Source: Euleptes europaea
Taxonomy: Eukaryota; Chordata; Lepidosauria; Squamata; Sphaerodactylidae
Length of the DNA: 64,000 nt
Reading direction: 5' to 3'
NCBI RefSeq assembly: GCF_029931775.1
Contig: NC_079323.1
Location: 33,312,882-33,376,881 of the forward strand
A model generated the notes under the pieces. It saw only the letters and a list, made by a program, of their open reading frames with translations, was not told the DNA's origin and did no database searches. Shown here piece by piece: positions 38,971 to 50,900 of the stretch. A program made the position numbers and the translations under genes. Each line of letters starts with the position of its first letter. Within the stretch, counting starts at the first letter, position 1.

Positions 38971-41900
38971 TTCCATGCTTCCTTTCTGCCTTCTTTCTGT
39001 CCTTCCTTCTTTCCTTACTTCTTTCTGTCCTTCATTCCTTCCTTCCTTCTTTCTGTACTCCTTTCTTCCCTTCCTTCCTCCTTTCCTTCTTTCTGTCCTT
39101 CTTTCCTTCCTTCTTTTTGTCCTCCTTTCTTCCCTTCCTTCCTCCTTTCCTTCTTTCTGTCCTTCTTTCCTTCCTTCCTTCTTTCTGTCCTTCATTCCTT
39201 CCTTCCTTCTTTCCTTACTTCTTTCTGTCCTTCCTTCCTTCTTTCTGTCCTTCCTTCCTCCTTTCCTTCTTTCTGTCCTTCATTCCTTCCTTCCTTCTTT
39301 CTGTCCTTCATTCCTTCCTTCTTTCTGTCCTTCATTCCTTCCTTGCTTCTTTCCTTGCTTCTTTCCTTCCTTCCTTCTTCCTTTTCTTTCCTTCTTTCTG
39401 TCCTTCCTTCCTTCCTTGCTACTTTCTTTCCTTCCTTCCTTTCCTTCTTTCCTTCCTTCTTTCCTTGCTTCCTTCCTTCTTTCTGTCCTTCATTCTTTCC
39501 TTCCTTCCTTCTTTCTTTCCTTCCTTCTTTCCTTCCCTGCAGATCAACCGCAGGCTGCAAGCTGCGCCCCCCTGGCACCTTGGTTGCCTGGGCCCACCGC
39601 TGGCTGCCTTCCCACCTGGGAGGAGGGGGAAGACCTGGGGGAGCTGAGGCACCCTCCAAGCCTTCTCTGCATAGCCTCCCCTAAGGTTGCCAACCTCCAG
39701 GTGGTGGCTGGAGATCTCCTGCTATTACAACTGATCTCCAGCCAATAGAGATCAGTTCCCCTGGAGAAAATGGCCACTTTGGCCATTGGGCTCTATGGCT
39801 GTGCAGTCTTCCTCCCCAAACCCCGCCCTCCTCAGGCTTCACCCCCAAAACCTCCCGCCAGTGGTGAAGAGGACCTGGCAACCCTAGCTTCCCCCCACAC
39901 ACACACACCAGGAGATCTACGCCCGGTATGGCCCCCGAACGATGTTATAAATATGCAAATGGCCCTTGGCAGAAAAAAGGTTCCCCACCCCTGTTCTAAA
40001 CTAAAACCTCAGTATTCAGGTTAAATTGCCGCATTGGCACTCGGCGATAAATAAGTGGGTTTTGGGTTGCAGTTTGGGCACTCGGTCTCTAAAAGGTTCG
40101 TCATCACTGCTCTAAAGCCATCATTGTAAATATATGTCCTAGCAGGCCAAGCCCACCCCTGTTCCTCCTGCTCATTCCTTCTTCATCTTCCTTCTCCTCC
40201 CTGCTCTCTATACTCACACTGTGTTGCCCCATCTTGCAGCGGGCGGAATTAGGGTTTCTAACCTCTAGTTGGGCCCTGGAGATCTCCCAGAATTACAACT
40301 AATCTCCAGACTGCAGAGACCAGTTCCCCTGGAGAAAATGACAGCTTCAGAGTGAGGCCTTTATGGCATTATACCCCACAGAAGTCCCTCCTTTCCGCAA
40401 ACCCTGTCCTCCCCAGACTCCATCCCTAAGTCTCCAGTAATTTCTGAACCTGGAGTTAGCAACCCTAGAAGGAATGTATCAGTGTACTGTGGAAGTTGCC
40501 CGTCTAGCTGGACCTCTCTCTCTTTGCTAGATCTAATGCTTTGAAAGGTGTTAATGCTTCAACAAGAAGAAAGGAAAGGCTTAAGAAAGGTCACCCGTAT
40601 GGTAGCAGTGACAGGAAGAGAGGCCTTTTCAGTAAGCCACATGCAGGGAGGTGGCCACAAACATTACGGCTGAGCAGAACAATTATAAATGTTAAGGGAC
40701 ATTAATGCAGAAGGAGACCATGGTTCATAGGACTGTTTCATCTTTTATGGTAAGCAGTTTGAAGGGTTTTAACAGAAAATGAACTAGTTCAGTAAGGGAA
40801 AAAAGTATTTGATCCCCTGCTGAATTTGCCCGTTTGCCCTCTGACGAAGAAATGACCAGTCCATAATTTTAATGGTAGGTCTATTGTAGCTGTGAGAGAC
40901 AGAATAACAACAGGAAAACCCCCAGTAACTCAGAAGACAAAAGTCAGAGATTGATGTGCATTATAATGAGTGAAATAAGTATTTGATCCCTTTGCAAAAG
41001 ATGACTGTAATTGCCAACAAGGGTTTTGCCACCAAGTACTGAGGTCAGACGTTTCTTGTAGGTGGCCACCAGGTTTGCACACATCTCAGGAGGTATTTTG
41101 TCCCACTCCTCTTTGCAGATCGTCTCCAGGAAAGTAAGATTTCGAGGCTGATGTGTAGCTACTCGAACCTTCAGCTCCCTCCACAGGTTTTCGATGAGAT
41201 TAAGGTCTGGAGACTGGCTAGGCCACTCCAGGACCTTAATGTGCTTCTTCCTGAACCACTCCTTTGTTGCCTTGGCCATGCGTTTCAGGTCATTGTCATG
41301 CTGGAATACCCATCCTCGACCCATTTTAAATGCCCTGGCTGAGGGAAGGAGGTGCTCACCCAAGATTTGACGATACATGGTCCTGTCCATCGCCCCTTCG
41401 ATGCGGTGAAGGTGTCCTGTCCCCTTAGCAGAAAAACACCCCCAAAGCATAATATGTCCCCCTCCATGTTTGACGCTGGGGATGGTGTTCTTGGGGTTGT
41501 AGGCAGCATTCCTCCTCCTCCAAACACGGCGAGTTGAGTTGATGCCAAAGAGCTTGATTTTGGTCCCATCTGACCACAACACTTTCACCCAGTTCTCCTC
41601 TGGGTCATTCAGATGTGCATTAGCAAACTGCAGACGGGCCTGTACATGTGCTGTCTTGAGCAAGGGGACCTTGCGGGCTCTGCAAGATCTCAGTCCTTCA
41701 CAGCGTAGTGTGTTACCAACTGTTTTCATGGTAACTATGGTCCCAGCTGCCCTGAGATCATTGACAAGTTCCCCCCGTGTAGTTCTGGGCTGCTTCATCA
41801 CCGTTCTCATGATCATTGCAACTCCACGAGATGAGATCTTGCATGGAGCCCCAGACCGAGGGAGGTTGACAGTTAGGGTTAGGGTTGTCACCTTCTCACC

Positions 41901-44900
41901 AAGCTGCTTGGCAATAGTCTTGTAGCCCAGTCCAGCCTTGTGCAGGTCTACAATCTTGTCCCTGACATCCTTGGACAGCTCTTTGGTCTTGGTCATGGTG
42001 GCTAGTCTGGAATCTGATGGATTGATTGCTTCTGTCAACAGCAGAACCCTAACCCTAACCTGGCTGGTTGATAGGGGATCAAATACTTATTTCACTCATT
42101 ATAATGCACATCAATCTCGGACTTTTGTCTTCTGGGTTTCTGGGGGTTTTCCTGTTATTCTGTCTCTCATAGTACAATAGACCTACCATTAAAATTATGG
42201 ACTGGTCATTTCTTCATCAGAGGGCAAACGGGCAAATTTAGCAGGGGATCAAATACTTTTTTCCTTCACTGTATGTTTCCTTCCCGGGTGTGTGTATGTG
42301 GGGTCTGCCCTGGGAAAATAGTACATGGGAGGGGGTTAATCTGTGGCCTCAATCCAAATGAGCTGCTCCTCACTCTTTCAAAGAGAAGTCAGAAATCCAG
42401 TCACAGCTTTGTCCCTTTGGGCCCTTCCTTTATCCTCACGTACTCTTTTTGTGGCATGAGGGACAGAAGGCTGGAGAGTCCACCAGGTTGTTTCAGTGAG
42501 AAAACAGCATTCATAAACTAGCAAACTCTCAATGGGATAACATGCTAGGCACAAAGCTCTTAAAGTAACACTACGTTGCTAAACGCGGAGTATTTTTCTA
42601 CTGTAAAATGTCAGTGGTCAGAAACAATGTTAAAAAGGTAGAATATCAAACACTTGTTAAAAAGAATAGTTACAAAAATACTGATTTTACTGTTTCAAGA
42701 AAGGGATGAGCATTTGAATTACGAACAGGCTACAGGTTACTTACTTTCCTTCAGGTAGGAAGAAAAACTGTGGGTGAGGTCATTGGGATGGAGGAAACAG
42801 GCATCTGAAACCATAAGACACACAGAGACAAGAGAGATAAAACGCTATTGTTGCTGGATGCTAAAAACTAATACTTTAAAGCTTCCAAGAATGTGTATTT
42901 GCTGAAAGCCAGGCAAAATGCTCTTTGGGAAGACAGAGTTTCACAAGCGCTCATGGGCAAGAGTAAGAAGCTTTAAAACAGATTAACCAAATGATGGGAA
43001 CAACTTTTAGCCCAGTGCCAATTTCCTTCCAGAATTATCTCATTGTACAAGCCCCTCCTTACTTATTCTTAACCACAGAAGTGCGTAATCGGCTCGACAG
43101 GTTATGGAATGTTTGCTCCTTCCCCCCCCCTTTAAAGTCTGAATCAAGACCACAGATTGACTCGAGAAAACCCCAGCCCTGGCTAGTACTGCAAAACCTA
43201 GATCTGTGTATTTCCAACAGTTGCTTACACAAAGAGATGCCTGTTGTTTTACAGCTGTGCTCCTGCAGAAGTTCTCCCAACATTCACAGGTCACATAGGC
43301 CACAATCAGATCTCACTACAGAGCTGTCTGGTTGTGTAAGGTGCCAACACAGCTTTGTTGTGCTCTCCTGGTTCCCTCCTTTCTCTGGTGTGACTCAAAG
43401 TTTCCTAGTTTCGGAAGACTTGAATCAAACTCCAATTTCCCATAACCTCCAAATGCAGGCAGGGGACTTCCCCCCTCTTCCCTCAAACCAGGATTCAAAA
43501 CCTTAACTTAATCCCATGTAAATGGGACCTCATCTTAACAGCAATGAAATGTTTACAAATCATGGGGCAAATTAGGACCCAGACTTTCACTATTTTTGCA
43601 GGAAGTAAAATTTTCAGTTAGTGTTTTGTTGTGTATATGTTAAGTGCCGTCAAGTCACTTCCAACTCATGGTGACCCTATGAATCAAAGCCCTCCAAAAT
43701 GTCCTATCTTTGACAGCCTTGCTCAGATCTTGCAGATTGAGGGCTGTGGCTTCCTTTATTGAGTCAATCCATCTCTTGTTGGGTTTTGTTACAAGTAGAT
43801 ATTTTAAAGAGCTCTTGTTCTTCCTTTGATGCAGCCCTTATTACCTGGTAGCTTTAATTCTTCTAATTCAATTACAGAACGTTTAGCACCGAAGTGTTCA
43901 TTAAGCAGTTTTTTTACATCTTCAGGGGTTCCAGGTTTTGGAGCTGATTGTGAAAGAATATCTGAAATTTTCTTCTAGAGACAAGAAAAGGCACATTTGA
44001 CTCAGCATTTTATTCTCAGTAACCTTGGTAATTATACTTTAATACATTTCCCATTTGTTCTTGATCTTATAAAAATGGGTCTTCAGACCTTTACTACTGT
44101 TACCTACATGGACCAGGACTTTGAAGATTTTGTGTGGATGTTTTAGAGGAGTAACATTTAAAGGGAAACATTTTCTTAACAAATGTTGCTCTTTTTTTGT
44201 ATACAAATACAGCTTTGACATATTTGCTTGGTCGTGTGAAGTCTGCAGAGCCCTGCAGCAGAACATGGTATGATGTAGAACAGCAGATCTTGATCCCCCC
44301 CCATTCCCTCACCCACACCACCTAATCCCTGCTCAGATGTTTACTAAATTTCCATGTGAACAGTTTTCAAATATCAGTTAAAGCAGAAAGGAACGGTTCT
44401 ACCACTTTGTTAGTGGTGTGTACAGAACTGGACTACAGCAGCACCCATATTTGTGTTTTACAAGGTGCTCAGTAGTTTGAAGAGATTAAACTCTTCCTCC
44501 TGTGTATGTAAAGACTGTCATTCTTAGACTGGTGATTCACAAAGTAAACACAGCAGCCATAGATAAGAGTAACAAATATCAATGGGACTCTCTTTACTTA
44601 AAGCCTGGGGAGGGGAGAGCTGCTATTTCATGGGGCTATTACATCATTCACTGAGTCATTCAATTCCTTCAGGAAAATAATGGTCCTCTTGAGGGTGATG
44701 CTGATATTAATAAGAAATTCCACAACAGTAAGAACAAGGACACCTGAACATACTCCCTTCCTTCAAAGAGAGCTGTTGGGAAAATGTTCTTCACACAGGA
44801 AGTTTTATTATTTTTCTTCTAATGCATTCCAGATGCTAAAGAGCAAAATATTTTTTTTTTAAGTGTGAACGAGAGGGGCAGGGAAAGAAAAGTTTGTTGG

Positions 44901-47900
44901 GTGCTATAAATTACTATAATATCCTTGCCGTGTCAAAACTCAGCACTATATTCTTATAGAGTTCCAGAGCAACAAGTTCCTGAGGAAAACACAGAGAGGG
45001 AGGATTGATGTCGGATGAAGATGCCACTGTTTCCAACATGCAGATCCCTTACTTGCAGGAAAACTGTGCAATCCTCTATATACACCAGTGGTTCCCAAAC
45101 ATTTTGGGCCACTGCCCCCTTGGTTCCTCAAACTCAACCCCTTATTCAAAATAGGGGTTATTGTTAATATTAACAATAAAAATTCAAAACAGTAACAATT
45201 AATTGCACATCTATTAAAACTTTTTAGTTGCAATTTATTCAACAAAACTGATGAACTTGATCCAGGGGTACCAGCTCTTCAAAGCCTGGAAAAAAATTCT
45301 GATAGTTTCCACCAAATTTGCCAGCATGGTGCCATAGCTTGATCTATTGTAAATTAGTGAACAACACAGTTGAAGGGGCCCACCACTAGCTCCCCCCCCC
45401 GTTGCCCTCTTGCCTCTTAGTGCCCCCCTAGGTAATCCCCCCTGGGGGTGGTACTGCCCACTTTGGCAACCACTGATATACACTCTCACACAAGATAAAT
45501 ACCCCGATGGTTTTTCACTACATGCACATGAAGTAAGAAGCTAAAACACATGTAGGCATTGCAAAATAGATGTGCCCTTGTGCCATCCATGATTACACAC
45601 TGCAATCTACATACTCTTTTCTATTTAGAAATCTTCACATGTGAAGCAGCCATAAGTAAACAGCCAATATGAGGGTTCTCTGGACTTGCTTTTATTAAGT
45701 ATTATCAAAGCAGTTGGTTAGAGTATTGCACTAGGACAGGGGAGATGGAGGATCAAACCACTACTGTGCTGTGAAGCTCGCCACATGACCCAGCCAGTCA
45801 TTCTACTGTGCTGCAACGTACAACGCAGAATTGTTGTCAACACAAAACGGGGGGGGGGGACCTTGTATTCCAGATACAAATGTAATAAAATTAAGCCCCT
45901 AGAGCAAAAAGCTGCTTTCCCTCAATGTGCAGCTCACTTTACAAGAACTGGAGAGGTTACATTAGATCCAGATACGGTTCTGCAACCTTTTCTCCCCCCC
46001 CTTTTTAAATAGCCCCTGAACATTGGTTTATATTGTATGTTTCACTCAATCACTGCGGGTCGCTGATTCCAGCGCTGCAGAGTTCTGATGAGTCTGTTGA
46101 AACTCATTTGCCTTATTGATCAAGCTGCTTCTTGTTTTGCCAAAGATTAAGAAGAACAAGACACGTAGAACAAGATTCTCTCACAGGTGCCTGCCTGTCA
46201 AATATGGAGCAGCAATGTCAACTCAGGTGCAACCACTAGCAACACTATGGCCATTTATGCAAGGTCAACGCTGATGCTCGCTCAAAGCTGTTTTTTTAAA
46301 TGCAAACTTTAAAATGCTTATTCACGTTCCCGACGCAAAAGGAGAAATTCCACACGCACCCACTCGCCTGCTCCTTTGTTCCTTCCATTAGCAACCTCCG
46401 TTTGCATAGCTAATGCTGGTTGCAGGGAGGGCAGAGCAAACAAAAGGTCGCGTTAAAGGGGCTCTTAAGAAATGCAAAGCAAGTATGCCCCGGTTCAGTG
46501 TGCAAAACTCAAAAAAAGCTGCAGGGCACTTCAGCCTGGAACTCGCTAAATGGCCTATAACAACAGCAGTGGCAAGAGTAATTATAAAACATGCAAGGGT
46601 TATTTTCTATGCATGATCACTCCAATGATTTACAATTGAACAGGGGATACCTTATTTGTCAATATCATATACATTGAACAAGTTCGTAGGCAACTTATAA
46701 TTTTTCCCATAAGTTTTTTGTGTGCGCGTGTGAAACATAGCACAGGTCTGTACAGCTTGTGGCTGTACAGCTCACCAACCTTCCAGGTGCTTAATCACTC
46801 AAATTCTATGGATTCCCAGGCAGTCAGCCAAAAAAGGGAAAGGACTGATAGAGTTCCTCGCAGGCTGTGCTTGGCTTGGTGGGTCAAGTCTATGTAAGTC
46901 TGATATAACATTTTCTGAAGTGAACATTGTTTACATTTGTTGTACTTCTCAGGTGAATCAAGAAGACACCTTGAGCAAGACTTCAAAAGCTTGACATAAC
47001 CAGGGTTTCTATATGGCACTAACAATGATGAGAAGAGATGCACTGGAGATGGAATGGCATTCTCAATGTCACTTGTAAAAATACTCAGGAGTGTGCTTAG
47101 GCTAGGTTTGAGGCTCCCATTGTGCATGTAAGCTAAAGGAGAATCTGCACTATAACACAACTACCTATGGGCAGAAAGTACCATGAGTAGAAGGGATGAG
47201 TTATAGCCTCTGGGTATATAGAAAGGCAATTAATGGACCTCAGTGAAACATGCAAATATCGTTATGTGGTATTTTGATTGTACTGGTGTAACTAGATACC
47301 TATAAACCAAAGGTGCCACTTGAACACACATGAACACATGAAGCTGCCTTATACTGAATCAGACCCTTGGTCCATCATAGTCAGTACTGTCTACTCAGAC
47401 CGGCAGCGGCTCTCCATGGTCTCAAGCAGGAGTCTTTCACATCACCTACCTGCCTAGTCCCTTTAACTGGAGATGCCAGGGATTGAACCTGGGACCTTCT
47501 GCATGCCAAGCAGATGCTCTACCACTGAGCCACAGCCCCTCTTACCCATTGACAAATGGGTAAGATCAGCAACTGAGCAATTAATGTGAATTCTCTGTGG
47601 TGATTCCCACTTTGTGAAACTATCTGCCTCAGGAGGTCAGAAAGGCTCCCACATTTGTTATTCTACAGAACATGCAGTAGTAATAATGTTCAGGAGGTCA
47701 TGAAGGAATTAGAACTGGAGCAGAATGGAACAGTCCAGGAGGGGGCCTTTGTAATGGAATAGGATTGTAGTCTACTTCAGTGGTCATTCCAGGTATTGTC
47801 CTGCTTTTACTGTATGGTCTTCTATCTTTGTGATTCCACTTACTACTCTGTTTATAGTATACCTTACCTTAGGCATTTTTTTGTCTCCACACTGTCTTCT

Positions 47901-50900
47901 AATTCTGTAACCCTAGTATTGCATTGTTCGTTGGATGTTTTATGCTACTATGAGTACTATTGTTTTTATTTGCTAATCTGTCTTGAACCTGAGTGAGAAA
48001 TGCGGGTTATAAATACAGTAAATATGAATAAATAAACAAGCCAAGGCAAACCTCTGCCCTTAATCTGCCTTGAACCACAAGGAAAGGCAGGGTATGAATG
48101 TTTCAACAAGCAGTCAACTAAATATCCCATTTTTTCATCTTTATTATAAGACTGAATTCTTGAACAATCAATTTTGGTTCAAATGTATTAATAGAGCAAA
48201 ATGAATATGAAAAAGGTTTTTTAGGAAGGAAGGAAGGAAGGAAGGAAGGAAGGAAGGAAGGAAGGAAGGAAGGAAGGAAGGAAGGAAGGAAGGAAGGAAG
48301 GAAGGAAGGAAGGAAATTATCTCTTTTCTATAACATTCTTCAGTGGCTTAAACATGGCACTGACCCAACCCCGTGTGTGTATTGGGGGGAATCAGTGTTA
48401 AAGTAAAAAAAAAAAAAAAAAAACAGTTATCTATTTTATATTGTCCTTTTAAAAAACCATGTTGTTTTATAAAAGCATCTTAGAGTAGCAAATACAGGTG
48501 AAAACCTCTGAAAAACAATTGCTCTTGAAAGTAAATTAGGAGTTAGCACCTTTCTTCGCCTCTTTGGCTTCCCTTCGCCTTCTTTTTTATCCTTGGATTG
48601 CTCTTCTTCTGCACCAGGAAAGCATTCAGTATGCTGGAAAAAATAGTGTTTAAATTGAGTTACATCACCATTAAAACACTTTAGAACATCTCCTAGATGG
48701 TGCAGAAATTAGGCACATGTTTTGGCTGGCAGGATCTGCCAGAAAATGAAAAGATAAACTATGCTCAGGTTTTGGATCATGCTCATATCTGCTCAAATCA
48801 TTGTAGATCTGGAGGAAATGGAAAGCATATTGTGGCTGGAGATGAGCAGCAACTTCTTCTTACAGAAATAGGACTGATTGAAAATTACAAACAAACAGTT
48901 GTTGGGTTACTGTCAGGAAACATAATAAACAGACACTGAACTACAAATCCATGCAGATCTGTTGTTACATCTGGCTAACTGGAAGTTTTAAATACTAAGA
49001 AAAATAACACAATTTGGCATTAACTACACAGGCTATCAAATTAACTGTTAAAATGGGCCCTACCACTCAGAAACAACTTTTTCTCAGTTTATAATAATGT
49101 CTTTCTGCTGAACCCAAGCATTTTTCTCTGCAAAATTTCCCATCATTTTGTTATTGTTGAGCTGTATCAAAAGGAATAGAGCTACAACTGATTTTTATGC
49201 CCTGCCAGTTTAAGATTTGTAGCTGTTTTCTATTTTTTGCCTAATTTGGGGGCCAAGGAATCTCACTGTGGATGAAATCTGCCATGTAATGAAACTAATA
49301 ATGGAAGCATCACTTAAAATTGCAGAAATTGCGAATGATGTGGGGAAAAAATGTCCTTCAGATTTTGTTCACAGATCAGCTTGCTTATAAAACTAGAAAT
49401 TATAAACCTTTTTTACCATTTAACTGCTATCAGGGCTTCTAAAAATAATGCTCAGATACACACACTGAAGTAAGGTTTCTTAGGCAAAATATTCCTTGCC
49501 TCTCCTTTTTATTGGGTCCTCCTGTGCCCTCTTCCTCTAAAATTAAAACCCAGATGTCTTCTTTAAACCCAAATGTGTTGCAGCAGCTTTAGAGTTGGTC
49601 TTCTACGCAATATGTAATAGAAAAAATTGTACTATAAGAAGTGAGACAGCTCAGAAACCTCACTGCTGTTTTATGGTTTTTAAAAAACACATTCAGTATA
49701 TATTATTTAAATTCTGTACAGAATAGATCATGGTTTGTGCTGATTCCAGCCTTGTCCTTCCCAACGTATGTGTATCTCCATGCAAGGTACAACAGGCGCA
49801 AGTGCATGCATGTTAGCAAAAATTTATTTTAAAATAATGACAACCTATATGAAGAAGAAGAAGACTTTCTCTACCACTTAAGGGAGACTCAAACCAGCTT
49901 ATAATCGCCTTCCCTTCCCCACAACAGACACCCTGTGAAGTAGGTGGGGCTGAGAGAGCTGTGACTAGCCCAAGGTCACCCAGCTGGCTTCGTGTGTAGG
50001 AGTGGGGAAACAAATCCAGTTCACCAAATTAGCCTCCACTGCTCAAGTGGAGGAATGGGGAATCAAACCTGGTTCTCCAGATCAAATTCCACCACTCCAA
50101 ACCACCGTTCTCAACCACTACACCACGCTGGCTCTGTTAAGATAAGTATATTAAAAAGTTCATGCTTTAATGTCTCAATGGAAGTTTAATTATATTTCCT
50201 ACAAAATAAGGATGGTACAATAAAAGGAAACACCCCATTCAGAGGTAGGAAGCCCCTGAATACCAGCGCTGGAAGGCACCATCAGGGGAGTGCTGAGCAT
50301 CTGTGCTCTGTTGGCCCTCCATATCAGTTGGTCTTTGTGTGAGAAAGGATGCTGGACTAGATGGGCCACTAGTCTGATCCAGCAGGGCTCTTCTTATGTT
50401 CTTAAATGGACAGAAAAATTTTAACAGTAACATTCTGATTTAAAAAAAAATTAATTGGCAAAACACCAAAGCCACTGTAATATCTAAAGATAGTATTAGT
50501 GCGGAAAATTGATGTCTCTCTTTACAACATTTACAGAAGTCATCTCATACACAATTCGTAGATGAGCCAGTTTTCACACAGTAACTTCTTCAAAGTTACT
50601 GACTATATTATTTCAACGTACACTGACCCTTATTTTCCTGTTATCAGAAACAGCACCACAGAGGAAATGGACAGTAAAATCTTGAGAGCGTATCAAGAAA
50701 GATGAGACATCAGTTACCAAAATTTTAATAAAGAATATCTTGTAGATAAAATCTGTAACTGATTTTTCTATTTTGTAGTTTATGGTTGTTGAAAAAAGTT
50801 TTGCATTTTCTGTTTCCTCTTGCTTAGGTTATTTCTGTTCTCAGATACTTGGAATAAACTCACGCTCAGCTCTTTGGTGCTAATGTATCTGTAAAATGAT

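Larger units (their letters stand above)
37912..40109. mobile_element. 2.2-kb hAT-type non-autonomous element with CpG-rich cargo
   Basis: Left end CCGTGTTGGCGAACC and right end GGTTCGTCATCACTG form an imperfect inverted repeat. They are flanked by a perfect 8-bp target duplication CTCTAAAG (37904-37911 and 40110-40117), as hAT insertions make. The interior holds a very GC- and CpG-rich block (about 37925-38800), a TG run, a 700-bp pyrimidine tract, a nested MITE at 39681-39886 and the 3' end of another hAT family at about 39903-39993. No transposase is present. It sits in a CMSS1 intron. Confidence 0.9.

Noticed and set aside
38523-39647. 374-codon + strand frame rich in Phe/Leu/Pro/Ser
   Set aside because: It is the translation of CTTT/CCTT simple sequence; all frames there are open on both strands.
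42991-43506. 171-codon + strand frame
   Set aside because: Long, but without domain features, antisense within a CMSS1 intron, and both strands are open; probably part of an unclassified repeat.
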